From NCBI GenBank assembly GCA_001898785.1, contig MKVE01000023.1:24753-88752 (forward strand): a stretch of DNA of 64,000 nucleotides, written 5' to 3'. The position numbers and the translations under genes are program-made. Positions 1 through 9,137 of this stretch are shown here, one piece after another. Under the pieces are notes generated by a model. The model was not told where the DNA came from, did no database searches, and saw only the letters and a list, made by a program, of their open reading frames with translations. How positions within the stretch are numbered: the first letter of the stretch is position 1; each line of letters starts with the position of its first letter. Source of the stretch: Chryseobacterium sp. 36-9. Its GTDB lineage: Bacteria; Bacteroidota; Bacteroidia; Flavobacteriales; Weeksellaceae.

Positions 1-165
1 CGGAGATTTTTCATCTTCGAATTTGACCAAAATGTCACCTTTACTTGTTGTCAGATTTCCATAAAGTCCGTCTGGCAGACTCTTGTAAGTTTCTTTGTCT
101 ATTTCCAATGTTTTACAGTTTAATAATGTTAATAATGTTATAGATAATGCTATAAATTTCTTCAT
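1..165 (-). CDS. Cyclophilin-type peptidyl-prolyl isomerase lipoprotein (N-terminal part)
   Basis: Only the first 55 residues are inside the window; the gene runs off the left edge. The start codon at 165 gives a lipoprotein signal peptide (KK n-region, hydrophobic core, lipobox LLNC with Cys17). The mature part ends in DGLYGNLTTSKGDILVKF, the beta strand pair that opens cyclophilin-like PPIases of Bacteroidota. Cyclophilins catalyse cis-trans isomerisation of prolyl bonds; this one would be membrane-anchored in the periplasm. It lies 19 nt downstream of the GldI-like gene on the same strand, so the two PPIases are probably co-transcribed. The catalytic core is outside the window, so activity cannot be judged. 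Confidence 0.75.
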   Translation of the reverse strand, partial: MKKFIALSITLLTLLNCKTLEIDKETYKSLPDGLYGNLTTSKGDILVKFEDEKSP

Positions 166-184
166 TTTATTTATGCGTTAATTT

Positions 185-697
185 TTATAATACTTTTACT
201 TTGATGATTAATGGCATATCATTCGGAACTTTTTTATTATCACCATAAGTTCCGTAAGCCAAAACCGAAGGTACCAGTAATTCTGCCTCCTCTCCTTTTT
301 TCAGATATCTTATTACATCTTCTACCGCATCCATTTCTTTAAAATGACCAAATTCCACATTGATGTTTTCTACTGGTGTGTCGTATAGTTTTACCCTGTC
401 AAAATCGTAAATATAATATTGATAAGAGACTTTTTCACCATTATTCTTACGGTAGTTTTTCTCTAGATTTTCTATATTCACCCAATAGTTCATCCCCATA
501 GGATAATATTTTACATTCTGAGATTTTATCCAATCCTCGATTTGATTTCTTTCAAGAGTATTGAGTTCTTTTGTACGGTTTTTAGAAACTTCCAGTTCGC
601 TTTCTGACATAAACTGTTCTTCAGGATGCTGCGCAGGTGTTTGCTTGGCACAAGAAGCGGTAAGAATTAAAATCGATATGTAAAATAATTTGTTCAT
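185..697 (-). CDS. gldI: GldI-like gliding-motility-associated FKBP-type PPIase lipoprotein
   Basis: A 170-residue lipoprotein with a signal peptide ending in a TASC lipobox (Cys16). The C-terminal half carries the FKBP-type pattern: a two-residue GE in KKGEEAELLVPSVLAYG, then GTYGDNKKVPNDMPLIIKVKV, which is the usual FKBP end (Y-G-P.IP....L.F.V). The order and size match GldI of Flavobacterium, a periplasmic isomerase linked to the gliding/T9SS machinery; the role in gliding is inferred from that family only. It precedes a cyclophilin-type lipoprotein. A one-mismatch -7 box (TATTTTCG, minus strand, 743-736) lies about 40 nt upstream. It could simply be a generic FKBP lipoprotein. Confidence 0.75.
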   Translation of the reverse strand: MNKLFYISILILTASCAKQTPAQHPEEQFMSESELEVSKNRTKELNTLERNQIEDWIKSQNVKYYPMGMNYWVNIENLEKNYRKNNGEKVSYQYYIYDFDRVKLYDTPVENINVEFGHFKEMDAVEDVIRYLKKGEEAELLVPSVLAYGTYGDNKKVPNDMPLIIKVKVL

Positions 698-780
698 TCT
701 GTAATGATATTTCTAAAATGCTCGAAAATCTTTTGCGAAAATAAGGATTTTGCCAGACTTAATTGTTATCAAAAAACAAA

Positions 781-802
781 AACCGGAAGCAATTTTCCGG
801 TT
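781..802 (-). terminator. Rho-independent terminator of ilvE
   Basis: An 8-bp perfect stem (aaccggaa / ttccggtt) with a 6-nt loop, followed on the minus strand by a T-rich run (ttttgttttttg). It lies 35 nt beyond the ilvE stop codon. Confidence 0.8.
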
Positions 803-836
803 TTCATTCTTTCAATTTATCTTTAATTATTTAATT

Positions 837-1907
837 CTAAAGACTGTAAACATGTTCTTCTACCAAAACTCTCCATCCAAAAGGATCTTCGGCTTTATTA
901 GTCTGGATATTAACAAGATCATTTTTAAGTAATGAAGCATAACTTTCTTCTTCAGAAAGCTGTGGTAAAACCAAATGCTCGCCTTGATATCCCAAGGCCT
1001 GAAAAACACTTGTAACCACTGCAGTCCCTACTCCCCAGACTTCTTTCAAAGTTCCATTTTTCTGAGCTTCTATGACATCGGAAACTTTTACATTACCGAT
1101 AACAACTTCAATTCCTCTATTTTTTGCAAGCTGGATAAAGCTGTCTCTTGTAACGCCATCCAGGATTTTATCTGAAGTTTTAGGTGTATAAATTGTATCG
1201 TTGATTCTTACAAAAACGTTCATTGTTCCACTTTCCTCAAAATATTCGTGTGAACAATCGTCTGTCCAGATGATCTGCTCATATCCTTCTTCTATTGCCA
1301 GCTGGGTTGGATAGAAAGAAGCAGCATAATTTCCTGCCGCTTTTGCAGCACCCACACCTCCACTTGCTGCTCTTGAGTAGTGATCGGCAATTTTAACAGA
1401 AACCGGAGCGGTATAATAATTTTTTGCTGGTGTTGCCACAATGGCAAACATATACTTCTCGGAGATTCTCGCTTTCAGAGCTTCTTCTGTTGCAAACAGC
1501 AAAGGTCTTAGATATAAAGACATTCCTTCTCCGTGAGGAATCCAGTCTCTGTCAATATCCACAAGAGCTTTTAATCCGTCCATAAACATTTCTTCGGAAA
1601 TCTCAGGAATTGCTAATCTTTTTGCGGATTTGTTAATACGCTCAAAGTTCTTTTCCGGACGAAAAAGAAATACCTGACCATCTTTATCCTTATAAGCCTT
1701 CATTCCTTCAAAACAAGCCTGTCCGTAATTGACCCCCATCATAGCAGGGGTAAAACCGATAGGACCATAAGGAACCAATTGAAGATCCCCCCATTTCCCA
1801 TTTTCGTATTCACAAATAATCATATGATCTATAAAAGTGTTTCCAAAAGAAAAATTATTAGGATCAAATGATGAAATTCTTGGATTTGAAGTTTTTTGAA
1901 TTATCAT
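837..1907 (-). CDS. ilvE: Branched-chain amino acid aminotransferase
   Basis: A 356-residue class IV (fold type IV) PLP aminotransferase of the BCAT type. It transfers the amino group between glutamate and the keto acids of leucine, isoleucine and valine, in the cytoplasm. Visible motifs are YGQACFEGMKAY (about 61-72), the PLP-lysine stretch GAAKAAGNYA with Lys189, FEESGTMN (about 232-239) and VWGVGTAVVTSVFQALGY near the C-terminus; the length is that of the long BCAT form. It is a single-gene unit with its own promoter on the minus strand and a terminator downstream. It is divergent from mnmD. Confidence 0.93.
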   Translation of the reverse strand: MIIQKTSNPRISSFDPNNFSFGNTFIDHMIICEYENGKWGDLQLVPYGPIGFTPAMMGVNYGQACFEGMKAYKDKDGQVFLFRPEKNFERINKSAKRLAIPEISEEMFMDGLKALVDIDRDWIPHGEGMSLYLRPLLFATEEALKARISEKYMFAIVATPAKNYYTAPVSVKIADHYSRAASGGVGAAKAAGNYAASFYPTQLAIEEGYEQIIWTDDCSHEYFEESGTMNVFVRINDTIYTPKTSDKILDGVTRDSFIQLAKNRGIEVVIGNVKVSDVIEAQKNGTLKEVWGVGTAVVTSVFQALGYQGEHLVLPQLSEEESYASLLKNDLVNIQTNKAEDPFGWRVLVEEHVYSL

Positions 1908-1932
1908 TTTTTAATTTTTTGTTGAGGTATTA

Positions 1933-1962
1933 CAAATATATAATAATTTTTTAATAATCAAA
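1933..1962 (-). promoter_or_regulatory. ilvE promoter (Bacteroidota type)
   Basis: On the minus strand there is a TATATTTG -7 box (plus-strand 1933-1940) preceded, with an 18-nt spacer, by TTTG (plus-strand 1959-1962). This fits the TTTG-N19-TAnnTTTG promoter of the group. It would start transcription about 20 nt ahead of the ilvE start. A TAATTTTG box for mnmD lies just beyond it on the plus strand (1971-1978). Confidence 0.65.
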
Positions 1963-1990
1963 ATTTAGTTTAATTTTGTAAAAAAATACT

Positions 1991-2665
1991 TTGAAAAGAG
2001 AATTAATCAGCACTAGCGACGGCAGTAAAACTTTATTAATCAGTGAATTAAAAGAAACATACCATTCTAAACACGGTGCACTTCAGGAAGCGAATCACGT
2101 ATTTATCAAAAATGGACTTAATTTGATAAATAGTTATGAAATTAATATTTTAGAGTTGGGTTTTGGAACAGGTCTTAACGTTTTGGTAACATTTGATGAA
2201 TATTTGAGAAATGACAAAAATCATGTAATCAATTATTTTGGTGTGGAAAAATATCCGATTTTTTTGCAAGAAGCGACCGAATTGTCTTATTCTGAATTAT
2301 TTCCGAGCTCAATTGTTCAAAATATGTCTCTTAAAATTCATGAAACAGAATGGGAAAAATTAGTTGAACTAGATGTTAATTTTTATCTTAAAAAAATAAA
2401 AGACGACTTCTTTAATATAAAAACCATGGACTTACCTCCTGTTGATCTGGTTTATTTTGACTGTTTCGGAGCCAGAGTACAGCCTGATCTTTGGGAGAAA
2501 GAATTATTTGAGATTGTTGCTTCCAAAATGAAAATAGGAAGTTTGCTGACAACCTATTCTTCCAAAGGAAGTGTGAGACGAGCCTTGCAGGAATTAGGAT
2601 TTGAAGTAGAAAAAAAACAAGGTCCTCCCGGAAAAAGAGAAATGATCAACGCCTGGAAAAAATAA
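1991..2665 (+). CDS. mnmD: tRNA 5-methylaminomethyl-2-thiouridine methyltransferase (MnmD type)
   Basis: A 224-residue protein of the MnmC N-terminal-domain family (DUF752, SAM-dependent). It would carry out the last methylation of mnm5s2U at the wobble position of tRNA. Seen motifs: LELGFGTGLNVLVTF (SAM-binding glycine loop, about 52-66), DLVYFDCFGARVQPDLW (about 150-166), TTYSSKGSVRRALQELGFEVEK and GPPGKREMI. There is no FAD oxidase domain, so this is the stand-alone MnmD form. The start is TTG; no in-frame ATG precedes it, and a TAATTTTG box ends only 12 nt upstream, so the leader is very short. A NUDIX gene follows after 33 nt. Confidence 0.85.
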   Translation: MKRELISTSDGSKTLLISELKETYHSKHGALQEANHVFIKNGLNLINSYEINILELGFGTGLNVLVTFDEYLRNDKNHVINYFGVEKYPIFLQEATELSYSELFPSSIVQNMSLKIHETEWEKLVELDVNFYLKKIKDDFFNIKTMDLPPVDLVYFDCFGARVQPDLWEKELFEIVASKMKIGSLLTTYSSKGSVRRALQELGFEVEKKQGPPGKREMINAWKK

Positions 2666-2698
2666 TTTCCCTAAATTAGGCACTGCAAATCACAATAT

Positions 2699-3115
2699 AT
2701 GATAGACAAAATCAACATTCGGGTGTATGCACTTTGTATAAAAGACAACAAAGTTCTTGCACTTCACGAGGAATATGCCGGAGATCATCTTCTTAAATTG
2801 CCCGGCGGCGGATTGGAATATGGAGAAAGCACTTTAGAATGCCTGAAGAGAGAGTTCCAGGAAGAACTGAATCTTGAGATTGAAATTAAAGACCACTTTT
2901 ATACACAAGACGATTTTCTGGTTTCCAGATTCCGGGATAATGAGCAATTGATTACAATTTATTACTTGGCTGAAATTTTAAATGAAGAAGATTTACTAAT
3001 CTTAGATCCTTGCATAGAAAAGACAGAATGGATTCCGTTAGAAGGTGAAAATCCTTTTCCATTACCAATTGATAAACGCGTTTTCGACATAGCAAAACAA
3101 AAATTCCTGAATTAA
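2699..3115 (+). CDS. NUDIX hydrolase
   Basis: A 138-residue single-domain protein with a complete NUDIX box: G37-x5-E43-x7-R51-E-x-x-E55-E56 followed by a short helix (LNLEI). The glutamates bind Mg2+ and the family cleaves nucleoside diphosphates linked to another group (dNTPs, sugars, dinucleotides); the substrate cannot be read from the sequence. It follows mnmD by 33 nt and shares its transcript. Its last codons form the left arm of a terminator, and the stop codon starts at the edge of that hairpin's loop. Confidence 0.85.
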   Translation: MIDKINIRVYALCIKDNKVLALHEEYAGDHLLKLPGGGLEYGESTLECLKREFQEELNLEIEIKDHFYTQDDFLVSRFRDNEQLITIYYLAEILNEEDLLILDPCIEKTEWIPLEGENPFPLPIDKRVFDIAKQKFLN

Positions 3116-3130
3116 AATTCAGGAATTTTT
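3101..3130. terminator. Bidirectional terminator between convergent genes
   Basis: A 12-bp perfect stem (3101-3112 / 3117-3128) with a 4-nt loop (taaa). T-runs follow on both strands (tttttattt on plus; ttgttttg on minus). It ends the mnmD-NUDIX unit and the opposing glycosyltransferase-desaturase-lipoprotein unit. The NUDIX stop codon overlaps the stem/loop. Confidence 0.85.
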
Positions 3131-3148
3131 TATTTAATTTCTTTATAA

Positions 3149-3610
3149 TTATTTTACTTCAACGAAATTAACATCGCCTTCGTATTTTTTATCAATAATC
3201 AAAATCATTGCAGTTTGAGTTGTGTAAGATTGATTTTCTCCAACCAATTTTCTGTATTTAACCTCAAGAATATTTGCGTTCTTTCGGATTGAAACCGGCT
3301 TTAGTTCTACACTTTGGTTTGAAGGATCTTCGATTTGTGCGATGACAAATTCTTTAGAAAAATCAACTGGCGTTGGTTTTCCGTTCTCTCCCATTGTTGT
3401 TGCCATTCCAAAAACCTGGTCGAATTCTCCCTGCGTTTCAAATTTCGGATTGTCAATTGCTGCATCAATGTTATTTTTAACGAAATAATTTTTCGCTTCT
3501 CTGTAAGGGATTTCTTCATTAAGAGTTGAGTCTCCTGATTTAACTGATGAATTGCAATTAATTAAAATCAATAATACTCCAATGAATAGGATCAATTTTT
3601 TTATAATCAT
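3149..3610 (-). CDS. Small lipoprotein, possibly PrcB-C-like domain
   Basis: A 153-residue predicted lipoprotein: signal peptide with lipobox LINC (Cys19), then a polar linker and a beta-rich domain. The pattern PVDFSKEFVIAQIED, with later strands ILEVKYRKL and TAMILIID, resembles the PrcB C-terminal domain found in many small Bacteroidota lipoproteins; this is a weak match by eye. Its start overlaps the stop of the sterol-desaturase gene (ATGA), so the two are translationally coupled. The function is unknown. Confidence 0.7.
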   Translation of the reverse strand: MIIKKLILFIGVLLILINCNSSVKSGDSTLNEEIPYREAKNYFVKNNIDAAIDNPKFETQGEFDQVFGMATTMGENGKPTPVDFSKEFVIAQIEDPSNQSVELKPVSIRKNANILEVKYRKLVGENQSYTTQTAMILIIDKKYEGDVNFVEVK

Positions 3611-4527
3611 GACGCTTGTTTTTTCATTCTTCTTTCTAATTCTTCACGCTGATAGTCTCTAACGGTTTTACCAGTTCCGTCGTGTCGCCAGCCTGGAGAG
3701 TAGAAAAGATATTTTAGTTTATCTGTAAATTTTAAGTCAGGCTGTTTCAGGTCTTTTGCAATTTTTTTCCATTCGTAGAAAACTAAATTCACAGGACCTT
3801 TGTCCTCCATTTTGGGATAGATTCCGTATTTGATCGGAACTTCGGGAACTTCTTTTTCAAATGTTCCAAAAATTCTGTCCCATATAATCAGCGCCATTCC
3901 CATATTCCTGTCCAGATAACGGATGTTACAAGCGTGATGAACTCTATGATGAGAAGGCGTTACCATGAACCATTCCAGGAAACCAAGATTCTTAACAGTC
4001 TGCGTATGCACCCAAGTCCCATAAACCTGTAAAACCGAATAGGCAACCATAATATGCCAAGGATTGAATCCTAAAAATGCCAATGGCGAAAAGTATAAAT
4101 ATCTGTATAATGGCTGTAAAACAGGACTTCTAAAGCCAGTTGTGATATTGAAATGATCCGAACTATGATGCGTGATATGAACCGCCCAAAACGCTCTGGA
4201 ATGATGATCTACATAATGCAAAACATAATAAGCAAAATCCTGTAAAACAAAAACTGCGACAAAATACCAAACATTAAATTCCCAAGTGAATAAACGGTGA
4301 TGATAAAAGAAAAACATCACAGCCATAGATACTCCTTTCATCAGAAGATCTAATCCATAATTGAGAATAGCCAGATAAACATTGGATAAAACGTCTTTGG
4401 TCTCGTATAATTTTTCACGGTTGAAATGACTGTAGATCATCTCGCCTAAAATGACAATAGCATGGATTGGGATAGACCACATATAAATAATCCCCTGACC
4501 ATTTTCACTGAATATTTCGTCTAACAT
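3607..4527 (-). CDS. Sterol desaturase / fatty acid hydroxylase family membrane protein
   Basis: A 306-residue integral membrane di-iron protein. The histidine clusters of the family are present: HYVDHH (104-109), HITHH (117-121), and SHHRVHH near residue 200. Hydrophobic segments surround them (about 12-30, 60-75, 88-104, 150-170). Members hydroxylate or desaturate lipids at the inner membrane using O2; the substrate is unknown. It sits between a glycosyltransferase (13 nt upstream) and a lipoprotein (4-nt overlap), so the operon may act on an envelope lipid, which is inference. Confidence 0.88.
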   Translation of the reverse strand: MLDEIFSENGQGIIYMWSIPIHAIVILGEMIYSHFNREKLYETKDVLSNVYLAILNYGLDLLMKGVSMAVMFFFYHHRLFTWEFNVWYFVAVFVLQDFAYYVLHYVDHHSRAFWAVHITHHSSDHFNITTGFRSPVLQPLYRYLYFSPLAFLGFNPWHIMVAYSVLQVYGTWVHTQTVKNLGFLEWFMVTPSHHRVHHACNIRYLDRNMGMALIIWDRIFGTFEKEVPEVPIKYGIYPKMEDKGPVNLVFYEWKKIAKDLKQPDLKFTDKLKYLFYSPGWRHDGTGKTVRDYQREELERRMKKQAS

Positions 4528-4540
4528 GTTTAATTAGTTC

Positions 4541-5611
4541 TTATAAATTCCCAAGAAGATCTTCGTATTTTTTCAGGATAATCTCTTTGGAAAATCTGGA
4601 TTTAATAGATTCTTTAATATTTTCTCTGTTATTATTTTTATAAACAGCGTGTTTTATTCTCTCTGCAAAGTTATCATAATCCTCGATATCAGCTATTTCG
4701 CCATTGATTTGATCAATAATAATTTCGTCAATCCCGCCGGGACAATTATTGGCTAAAGAATAAATTCCACAAACTCCTGCTTCTAAAAGGACATTAGGAA
4801 AACCCTCGTAACGCGATGACAAAATGAAAAGATCCGCAAACTTGAGATATTGATAAGGATTACTTTTTTTACCATGAAAAATAACATGATCCAAACCGAG
4901 CATCTCTTTCATCTGAATCAACATTTCCTTGTCACGTCCATCTCCCAGAATATGAAGCAAAATATTCTGATTTTTAAGTCTTGAAAAAACTTTCAGAAGA
5001 TTATCAAAACCTTTTCTTGCTGATAGATTTCCAATGGCAACCACATTTTTGTGCTGATGAGAAAATTCTGCCGGACGTTCAGATTCATTAAGTTTTTCTT
5101 CAATAAAATTAACATCCACAGGATTATTGATCTTAACCAATTTCTTTTTTTTGATGCCGAAATTTTTGATCAGATCATTTTGCATATCATTACTCTGAGC
5201 AATGATTTTATCATAACTATTATAGAATTTATAAAAAAATCTGATCTCTTTCCTCGTCACGTGTTGCGAGACAACATTAGTCTCCCGGGCAATGAATCTT
5301 GTATTCGGAAATAATCTTGTAAACAAAGACAAATATGCATTTATTTCTCCAAAACCCGAAAAGACAATATCCGGTTTTCTTCTTTTTATTTCTAACAGAA
5401 TCGGTTTGAGAGAATGTCTGATTCTCGGAGTCTGGATATCGATAATTTCAACATCGGGTTTCAGAAAATCAAGATAAGCGCCTTCTTTTCTCAACAAAAG
5501 AATCGAAGGAGAAAACCTGTCCCTGGGAAGATGATTGGCAATTGTTGTCACAATTCTTTCCGCTCCTCCAGTTTCCAAATCGGGTAATATGAAAATGATT
5601 GACTTTTTCAT
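4541..5611 (-). CDS. Glycosyltransferase family 4 (GT-B fold)
   Basis: A 356-residue retaining-type GT-B glycosyltransferase. The N-terminal donor/acceptor motif is LPDLETGGAERIV (about 9-21), and the C-terminal nucleotide-sugar site is SSRYEGFPNVLLEAGVCG, with the E-x7-E pair typical of GT4. It would add a sugar from a nucleotide donor to an envelope glycan on the cytoplasmic side. It is the first gene of a three-gene minus-strand operon. A TAATTTTG -7 box lies at 5682-5675 on the minus strand, about 64 nt upstream. The acceptor is not identifiable. Confidence 0.88.
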   Translation of the reverse strand: MKKSIIFILPDLETGGAERIVTTIANHLPRDRFSPSILLLRKEGAYLDFLKPDVEIIDIQTPRIRHSLKPILLEIKRRKPDIVFSGFGEINAYLSLFTRLFPNTRFIARETNVVSQHVTRKEIRFFYKFYNSYDKIIAQSNDMQNDLIKNFGIKKKKLVKINNPVDVNFIEEKLNESERPAEFSHQHKNVVAIGNLSARKGFDNLLKVFSRLKNQNILLHILGDGRDKEMLIQMKEMLGLDHVIFHGKKSNPYQYLKFADLFILSSRYEGFPNVLLEAGVCGIYSLANNCPGGIDEIIIDQINGEIADIEDYDNFAERIKHAVYKNNNRENIKESIKSRFSKEIILKKYEDLLGNL

Positions 5612-5718
5612 ATGTAGATGCTCATTTTTTTCAATGTTGATCTAAATCACTATTTGTTTAGCAATTTCATCAATCAAAATTACAAAACCAAAATGGGAAT
5701 TCCTATAAATAAAAATGC

Positions 5719-5732
5719 CGGAAAGTTTTCCG
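5719..5732 (-). terminator. Weak terminator after recQ
   Basis: A short stem (cggaa / ttccg, 4-nt loop) followed on the minus strand by catttttattt, 14 nt past the recQ stop codon. The stem is short, so termination may be partial. Confidence 0.5.
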
Positions 5733-5745
5733 ACAATTATTATAT

Positions 5746-7956
5746 TTAGTTAGCAACATCACTGATAAATTTGATTCGGAGAACTCTCACTTCATCATCT
5801 GTGAGATCATCGCCATATTCAGCCAATAATGTTTTCATACTGTCGCTCTCTGAGTTTTTCATAAAATCCATAAAATCATCTACAACATCTTCGTCAAAAT
5901 TTTCTTCAATGTAATAATCGATATTCAGTTTGGTTCCCTGATAAACAATACTCTCCATTTCAGAAAGAAGATCGCTCATTGATAGATGCTTTGCTTTTGC
6001 GATATCCTCCAGATCTATCTTTTTATCAGTATTTTGAATAATAAAAACCTTGTGGCTGGATTTATTGGCCACCTGTTTCATTACAAGATCCTGAGTTCTT
6101 TCTATGCCGTTATCCTCAACATATTTCTTTATAAAATCAGCGAATTCTTTTCCGTATTTTCTGGCTTTACCTTCACCTACACCGTAGATTTTCGCAACTT
6201 CCTCCACTGTTATAGGATATTGTACTGTCATATCTTCCAGGCTTGGATCCATAAAAACCGTATAAGGCGGAATGCCGTGTTTTTTAGCCACAGTTTTTCT
6301 AAGATCCTTTAACTGTCCAAATAACAACTGATCCAGTCCGCCACCAGCCTGAATCTGAACTTGCTCACTGTCAGATTTTTGCTTGATCTGAGTCAGATCA
6401 TATTCCCTGTCTTCAGCAATCAAAAACGGTTCTTTGTATTTTCCTGAGATCACATCATTTCCTTTTTCAGAAATTTTCAGAACACCATAAGTTTCGATAT
6501 CCTTTCTAAGAAAATCCTGAACAGTCGCCTGCCTGATAATCGATTTCCAATAGTTGTCCGTTTCTTCCTTTCCGAATCCAAAGAATTCTGTCTGCTCCAG
6601 TTTATAAGATTTGGTAACAGCCGTTTCTTTACCGGCAATGATAGTGATCAGGTCTTTTGTACGGAATTTTTCTCCCAAAGATTTGATCATTTCCAACACT
6701 TTTTTCAAATCCCTAGCTGCATTCTTTAACTTTGGCGGATTCTGGGAATTATCGCACATCATTGCACCTTCGCCTTTCACCGGATCGAATTTTTCTCCAA
6801 AATAATACAGCAGATATTGTCTTCTACTCATGGATGTTTCTGCATAACCAACCACTTCATTCAGAAGCTGTAGTCCGATTTCTCTTTCGGAAACAGGTTT
6901 TTGAGCCAAGAATTTTTCTAATTTTTCAATATCTTTCGGATCATAGAATGCCAGGCAATAACCTTCTCCTCCGTCTCTTCCGGCACGTCCGGTTTCCTGA
7001 TAATAGCTTTCCAAAGATTTTGGAATATCATAATGAATTACAAAACGAACATCAGGCTTGTCAATTCCCATTCCGAATGCAATAGTTGCAACAATCACAT
7101 CCACTTCCTCCATCAGGAATTTGTCCTGATTAGCAACTCTTGTTTTTTGATCCAACCCGGCATGATAAGGTAACGCATTGATCCCATTAACCTGTAAAAG
7201 CTGAGCAAATTCCTCCACCTTTCTTCTGCTGAGGCAATAGACAATTCCGGATTTCCCTTTATGCTGATTGATGAATTTGACAATCTCTTTATCAACATTC
7301 ACTTTTGGACGAATCTCGTAATATAAATTAGCTCTGTTGAAACTTTCTTTGAAAACCAGAGCATTGTTCATTCCCAAAGTTTTCTGAATATCATCCTGAA
7401 CCTTTGGCGTTGCAGTAGCCGTTAAAGCAATCACGGGAACATCCGCGATCTTATCAATAATGCCTTTCAGGTTTCTGTATTCCGGACGAAAATCATGTCC
7501 CCATTCCGAGATACAGTGGGCTTCGTCAATGGCAACAAAAGATATTTTTACATCTCTCAAAAATTCGAGATATTCTTCTTTGATTAAGGATTCCGGAGCA
7601 ACATACAACAGCTTTGTTTTGCCAGCCGTAATGTCATCCATTACCTGTTTTGTCTGGGATTTGTTAAGAGAAGAATTGAGAACGTGAGCCACACCTTCAT
7701 CCGAAGATAAACCGTTTACAGCATCTACCTGATTTTTCATCAATGCAATTAATGGAGAAACAACGATGGCTGTTCCTTCAGAAATCAATGCCGGTAACTG
7801 GTAACAAAGTGATTTTCCACCACCAGTCGGCATTAAAACAAACACATCTTTTCCACCTAGAAGTTCCTGAATAATCTGCTCCTGTTGTCCTTTGAACTTT
7901 GAAAATCCGAAATATTTTTTGAGTTCCGCAGATAAGTTGATGTCTTTTGTGCTCAT
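5746..7956 (-). CDS. recQ: ATP-dependent DNA helicase RecQ
   Basis: A 736-residue 3'-5' DNA helicase acting in recombination and fork repair. Seen in order: motif 0 (FKGQQEQ), Walker A PTGGGKS (43-49), DEAH box (144-147) with the RecQ aromatic loop [17 protein letters not shown], motif V/VI region [19 protein letters not shown] and [11 protein letters not shown] (320-330), then winged-helix (RQC) and a C-terminal region with a helix-hairpin-helix/HRDC-like part ([13 protein letters not shown]). The zinc-binding subdomain is degenerate: of the four cysteines seen in E. coli RecQ only one aligns (Cys401); the others are Ser377, Ala398 and Ser404. It is a single gene, divergent from kdsD. Confidence 0.95.
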   Translation of the reverse strand: MSTKDINLSAELKKYFGFSKFKGQQEQIIQELLGGKDVFVLMPTGGGKSLCYQLPALISEGTAIVVSPLIALMKNQVDAVNGLSSDEGVAHVLNSSLNKSQTKQVMDDITAGKTKLLYVAPESLIKEEYLEFLRDVKISFVAIDEAHCISEWGHDFRPEYRNLKGIIDKIADVPVIALTATATPKVQDDIQKTLGMNNALVFKESFNRANLYYEIRPKVNVDKEIVKFINQHKGKSGIVYCLSRRKVEEFAQLLQVNGINALPYHAGLDQKTRVANQDKFLMEEVDVIVATIAFGMGIDKPDVRFVIHYDIPKSLESYYQETGRAGRDGGEGYCLAFYDPKDIEKLEKFLAQKPVSEREIGLQLLNEVVGYAETSMSRRQYLLYYFGEKFDPVKGEGAMMCDNSQNPPKLKNAARDLKKVLEMIKSLGEKFRTKDLITIIAGKETAVTKSYKLEQTEFFGFGKEETDNYWKSIIRQATVQDFLRKDIETYGVLKISEKGNDVISGKYKEPFLIAEDREYDLTQIKQKSDSEQVQIQAGGGLDQLLFGQLKDLRKTVAKKHGIPPYTVFMDPSLEDMTVQYPITVEEVAKIYGVGEGKARKYGKEFADFIKKYVEDNGIERTQDLVMKQVANKSSHKVFIIQNTDKKIDLEDIAKAKHLSMSDLLSEMESIVYQGTKLNIDYYIEENFDEDVVDDFMDFMKNSESDSMKTLLAEYGDDLTDDEVRVLRIKFISDVAN

Positions 7957-8034
7957 CCTTTAATATAGTTTGCTAAATTTGCATTTTATTGAAAGGTTAT
8001 ACATTAATGGTAAATCCTGAATTTTAGGGATAAA

Positions 8035-8060
8035 AAAATGAAGCTAAAAAACTTCATTTT
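8035..8060 (-). terminator. Terminator-like hairpin in the recQ leader region
   Basis: A 9-bp perfect stem (aaaatgaag / cttcatttt) with an 8-nt loop. On the minus strand it is followed by a run of seven T's, so it reads as a terminator facing recQ, yet there is no gene upstream of it on that strand inside 8061-8131. It could be an attenuator in the recQ leader, or could stop antisense transcription coming out of kdsD. Confidence 0.5.
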
Positions 8061-8131
8061 GCTCTGTTAAATTATTAGCGTGAAGATACAAAATAAATAT
8101 TATTAAAAAAAATAATTAAAAATTTAAAATT

Positions 8132-9091
8132 TTGGATCCAAAAGGAATAATCGCAAACGCCCACCAAGCGCTGGATATAGAAATAAACGAGTTGACCAAT
8201 CTCAGAAACCGATTGAATGACAGCTTCATAAAAAGTGTTTTAACCATCAATGAATCGAAAGGGAAATTAATTATTGTGGGGATTGGAAAATCGGCTCACG
8301 TTGCCAATAAAATTGTTGCAACGCTTAATTCCACCGGAACGCCGTCTCAATTTTTACATGCTGCAGAAGCGATCCACGGCGATCTTGGTGTGATCCAGAA
8401 ACAAGACGTAATATTGTGTATCTCTTATTCCGGAAATTCTCCGGAGATTGTCAATCTTCTTCCATTTCTGAAAGATTACTCATCCGCTTTAATCGGGATG
8501 ACAGGAAATCCTGAAAGTAAATTAGGAAAAGCTGCAGATATTGTTCTCAATACACACGTTGACAAAGAAGCATGTCCTAATAAATTAGCTCCGACAAGTT
8601 CAACCACTGTTCAGATGGCTTTGGGTGATGCTTTAGCCGTTTGCTTAATGGAGCTGAAAGATTTTAAAGATATCGATTTTGCTAAATTTCATCCCGGTGG
8701 AAGTCTTGGTAAAAATCTGACTGCAAAAGTGGAGCAATTTGTTTCTCAGAATAAACCGGAAGTTTCTCCGGAGTCAGGGATCAGAGATGTGATTATTTCT
8801 GTCAGTGGTTCAAAACACGGTATTACTGTTGTGATAGAAAACGAGAAAATTGTTGGCGTAATTACAGATGGAGACATCCGAAGAATGTTACTGAATCAAG
8901 ACGATATTTCCAAGGTTAAAGCGTCTGACATCACGAGTAAAAATCCAAAAACGATTGATAAAAATAATCTGGCAAAAGAAGCGATGCAAATTTTGAAAGA
9001 ATTCAATATCGGTCAGCTTGTAGTGACAGATCAAGGCAAATATTACGGGATTATCGATATCCATACTTTATTGGACGAAGGTATTAATTAA
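8132..9091 (+). CDS. kdsD: Arabinose-5-phosphate isomerase (KpsF/GutQ family)
   Basis: A 319-residue cytoplasmic sugar-phosphate isomerase converting ribulose-5-P to arabinose-5-P for Kdo synthesis. Domain order is SIS (about 40-180: GIGKSAHVANKI, SYSGNSPE, APTSSTTVQMALGDALAV, HPGGSLGK at 187-194), then two CBS repeats (about 205-319, with ITDGDIRRML). The start is TTG at 8132; the next ATG is deep in the SIS domain and would remove the active site. It is followed by tatC after 46 nt, probably in one operon. The Kdo role is the family's standard one; nothing else of that pathway is in the window. Confidence 0.9.
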   Translation: MDPKGIIANAHQALDIEINELTNLRNRLNDSFIKSVLTINESKGKLIIVGIGKSAHVANKIVATLNSTGTPSQFLHAAEAIHGDLGVIQKQDVILCISYSGNSPEIVNLLPFLKDYSSALIGMTGNPESKLGKAADIVLNTHVDKEACPNKLAPTSSTTVQMALGDALAVCLMELKDFKDIDFAKFHPGGSLGKNLTAKVEQFVSQNKPEVSPESGIRDVIISVSGSKHGITVVIENEKIVGVITDGDIRRMLLNQDDISKVKASDITSKNPKTIDKNNLAKEAMQILKEFNIGQLVVTDQGKYYGIIDIHTLLDEGIN

Positions 9092-9137
9092 GTGTAAATT
9101 TTTGAATCAATTATCAATATATCATTAATATAGAATA

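Noticed and set aside
750-932. Short plus-strand frame over the end of ilvE
   Set aside because: It overlaps a terminator and a conserved gene on the other strand, with no family match.
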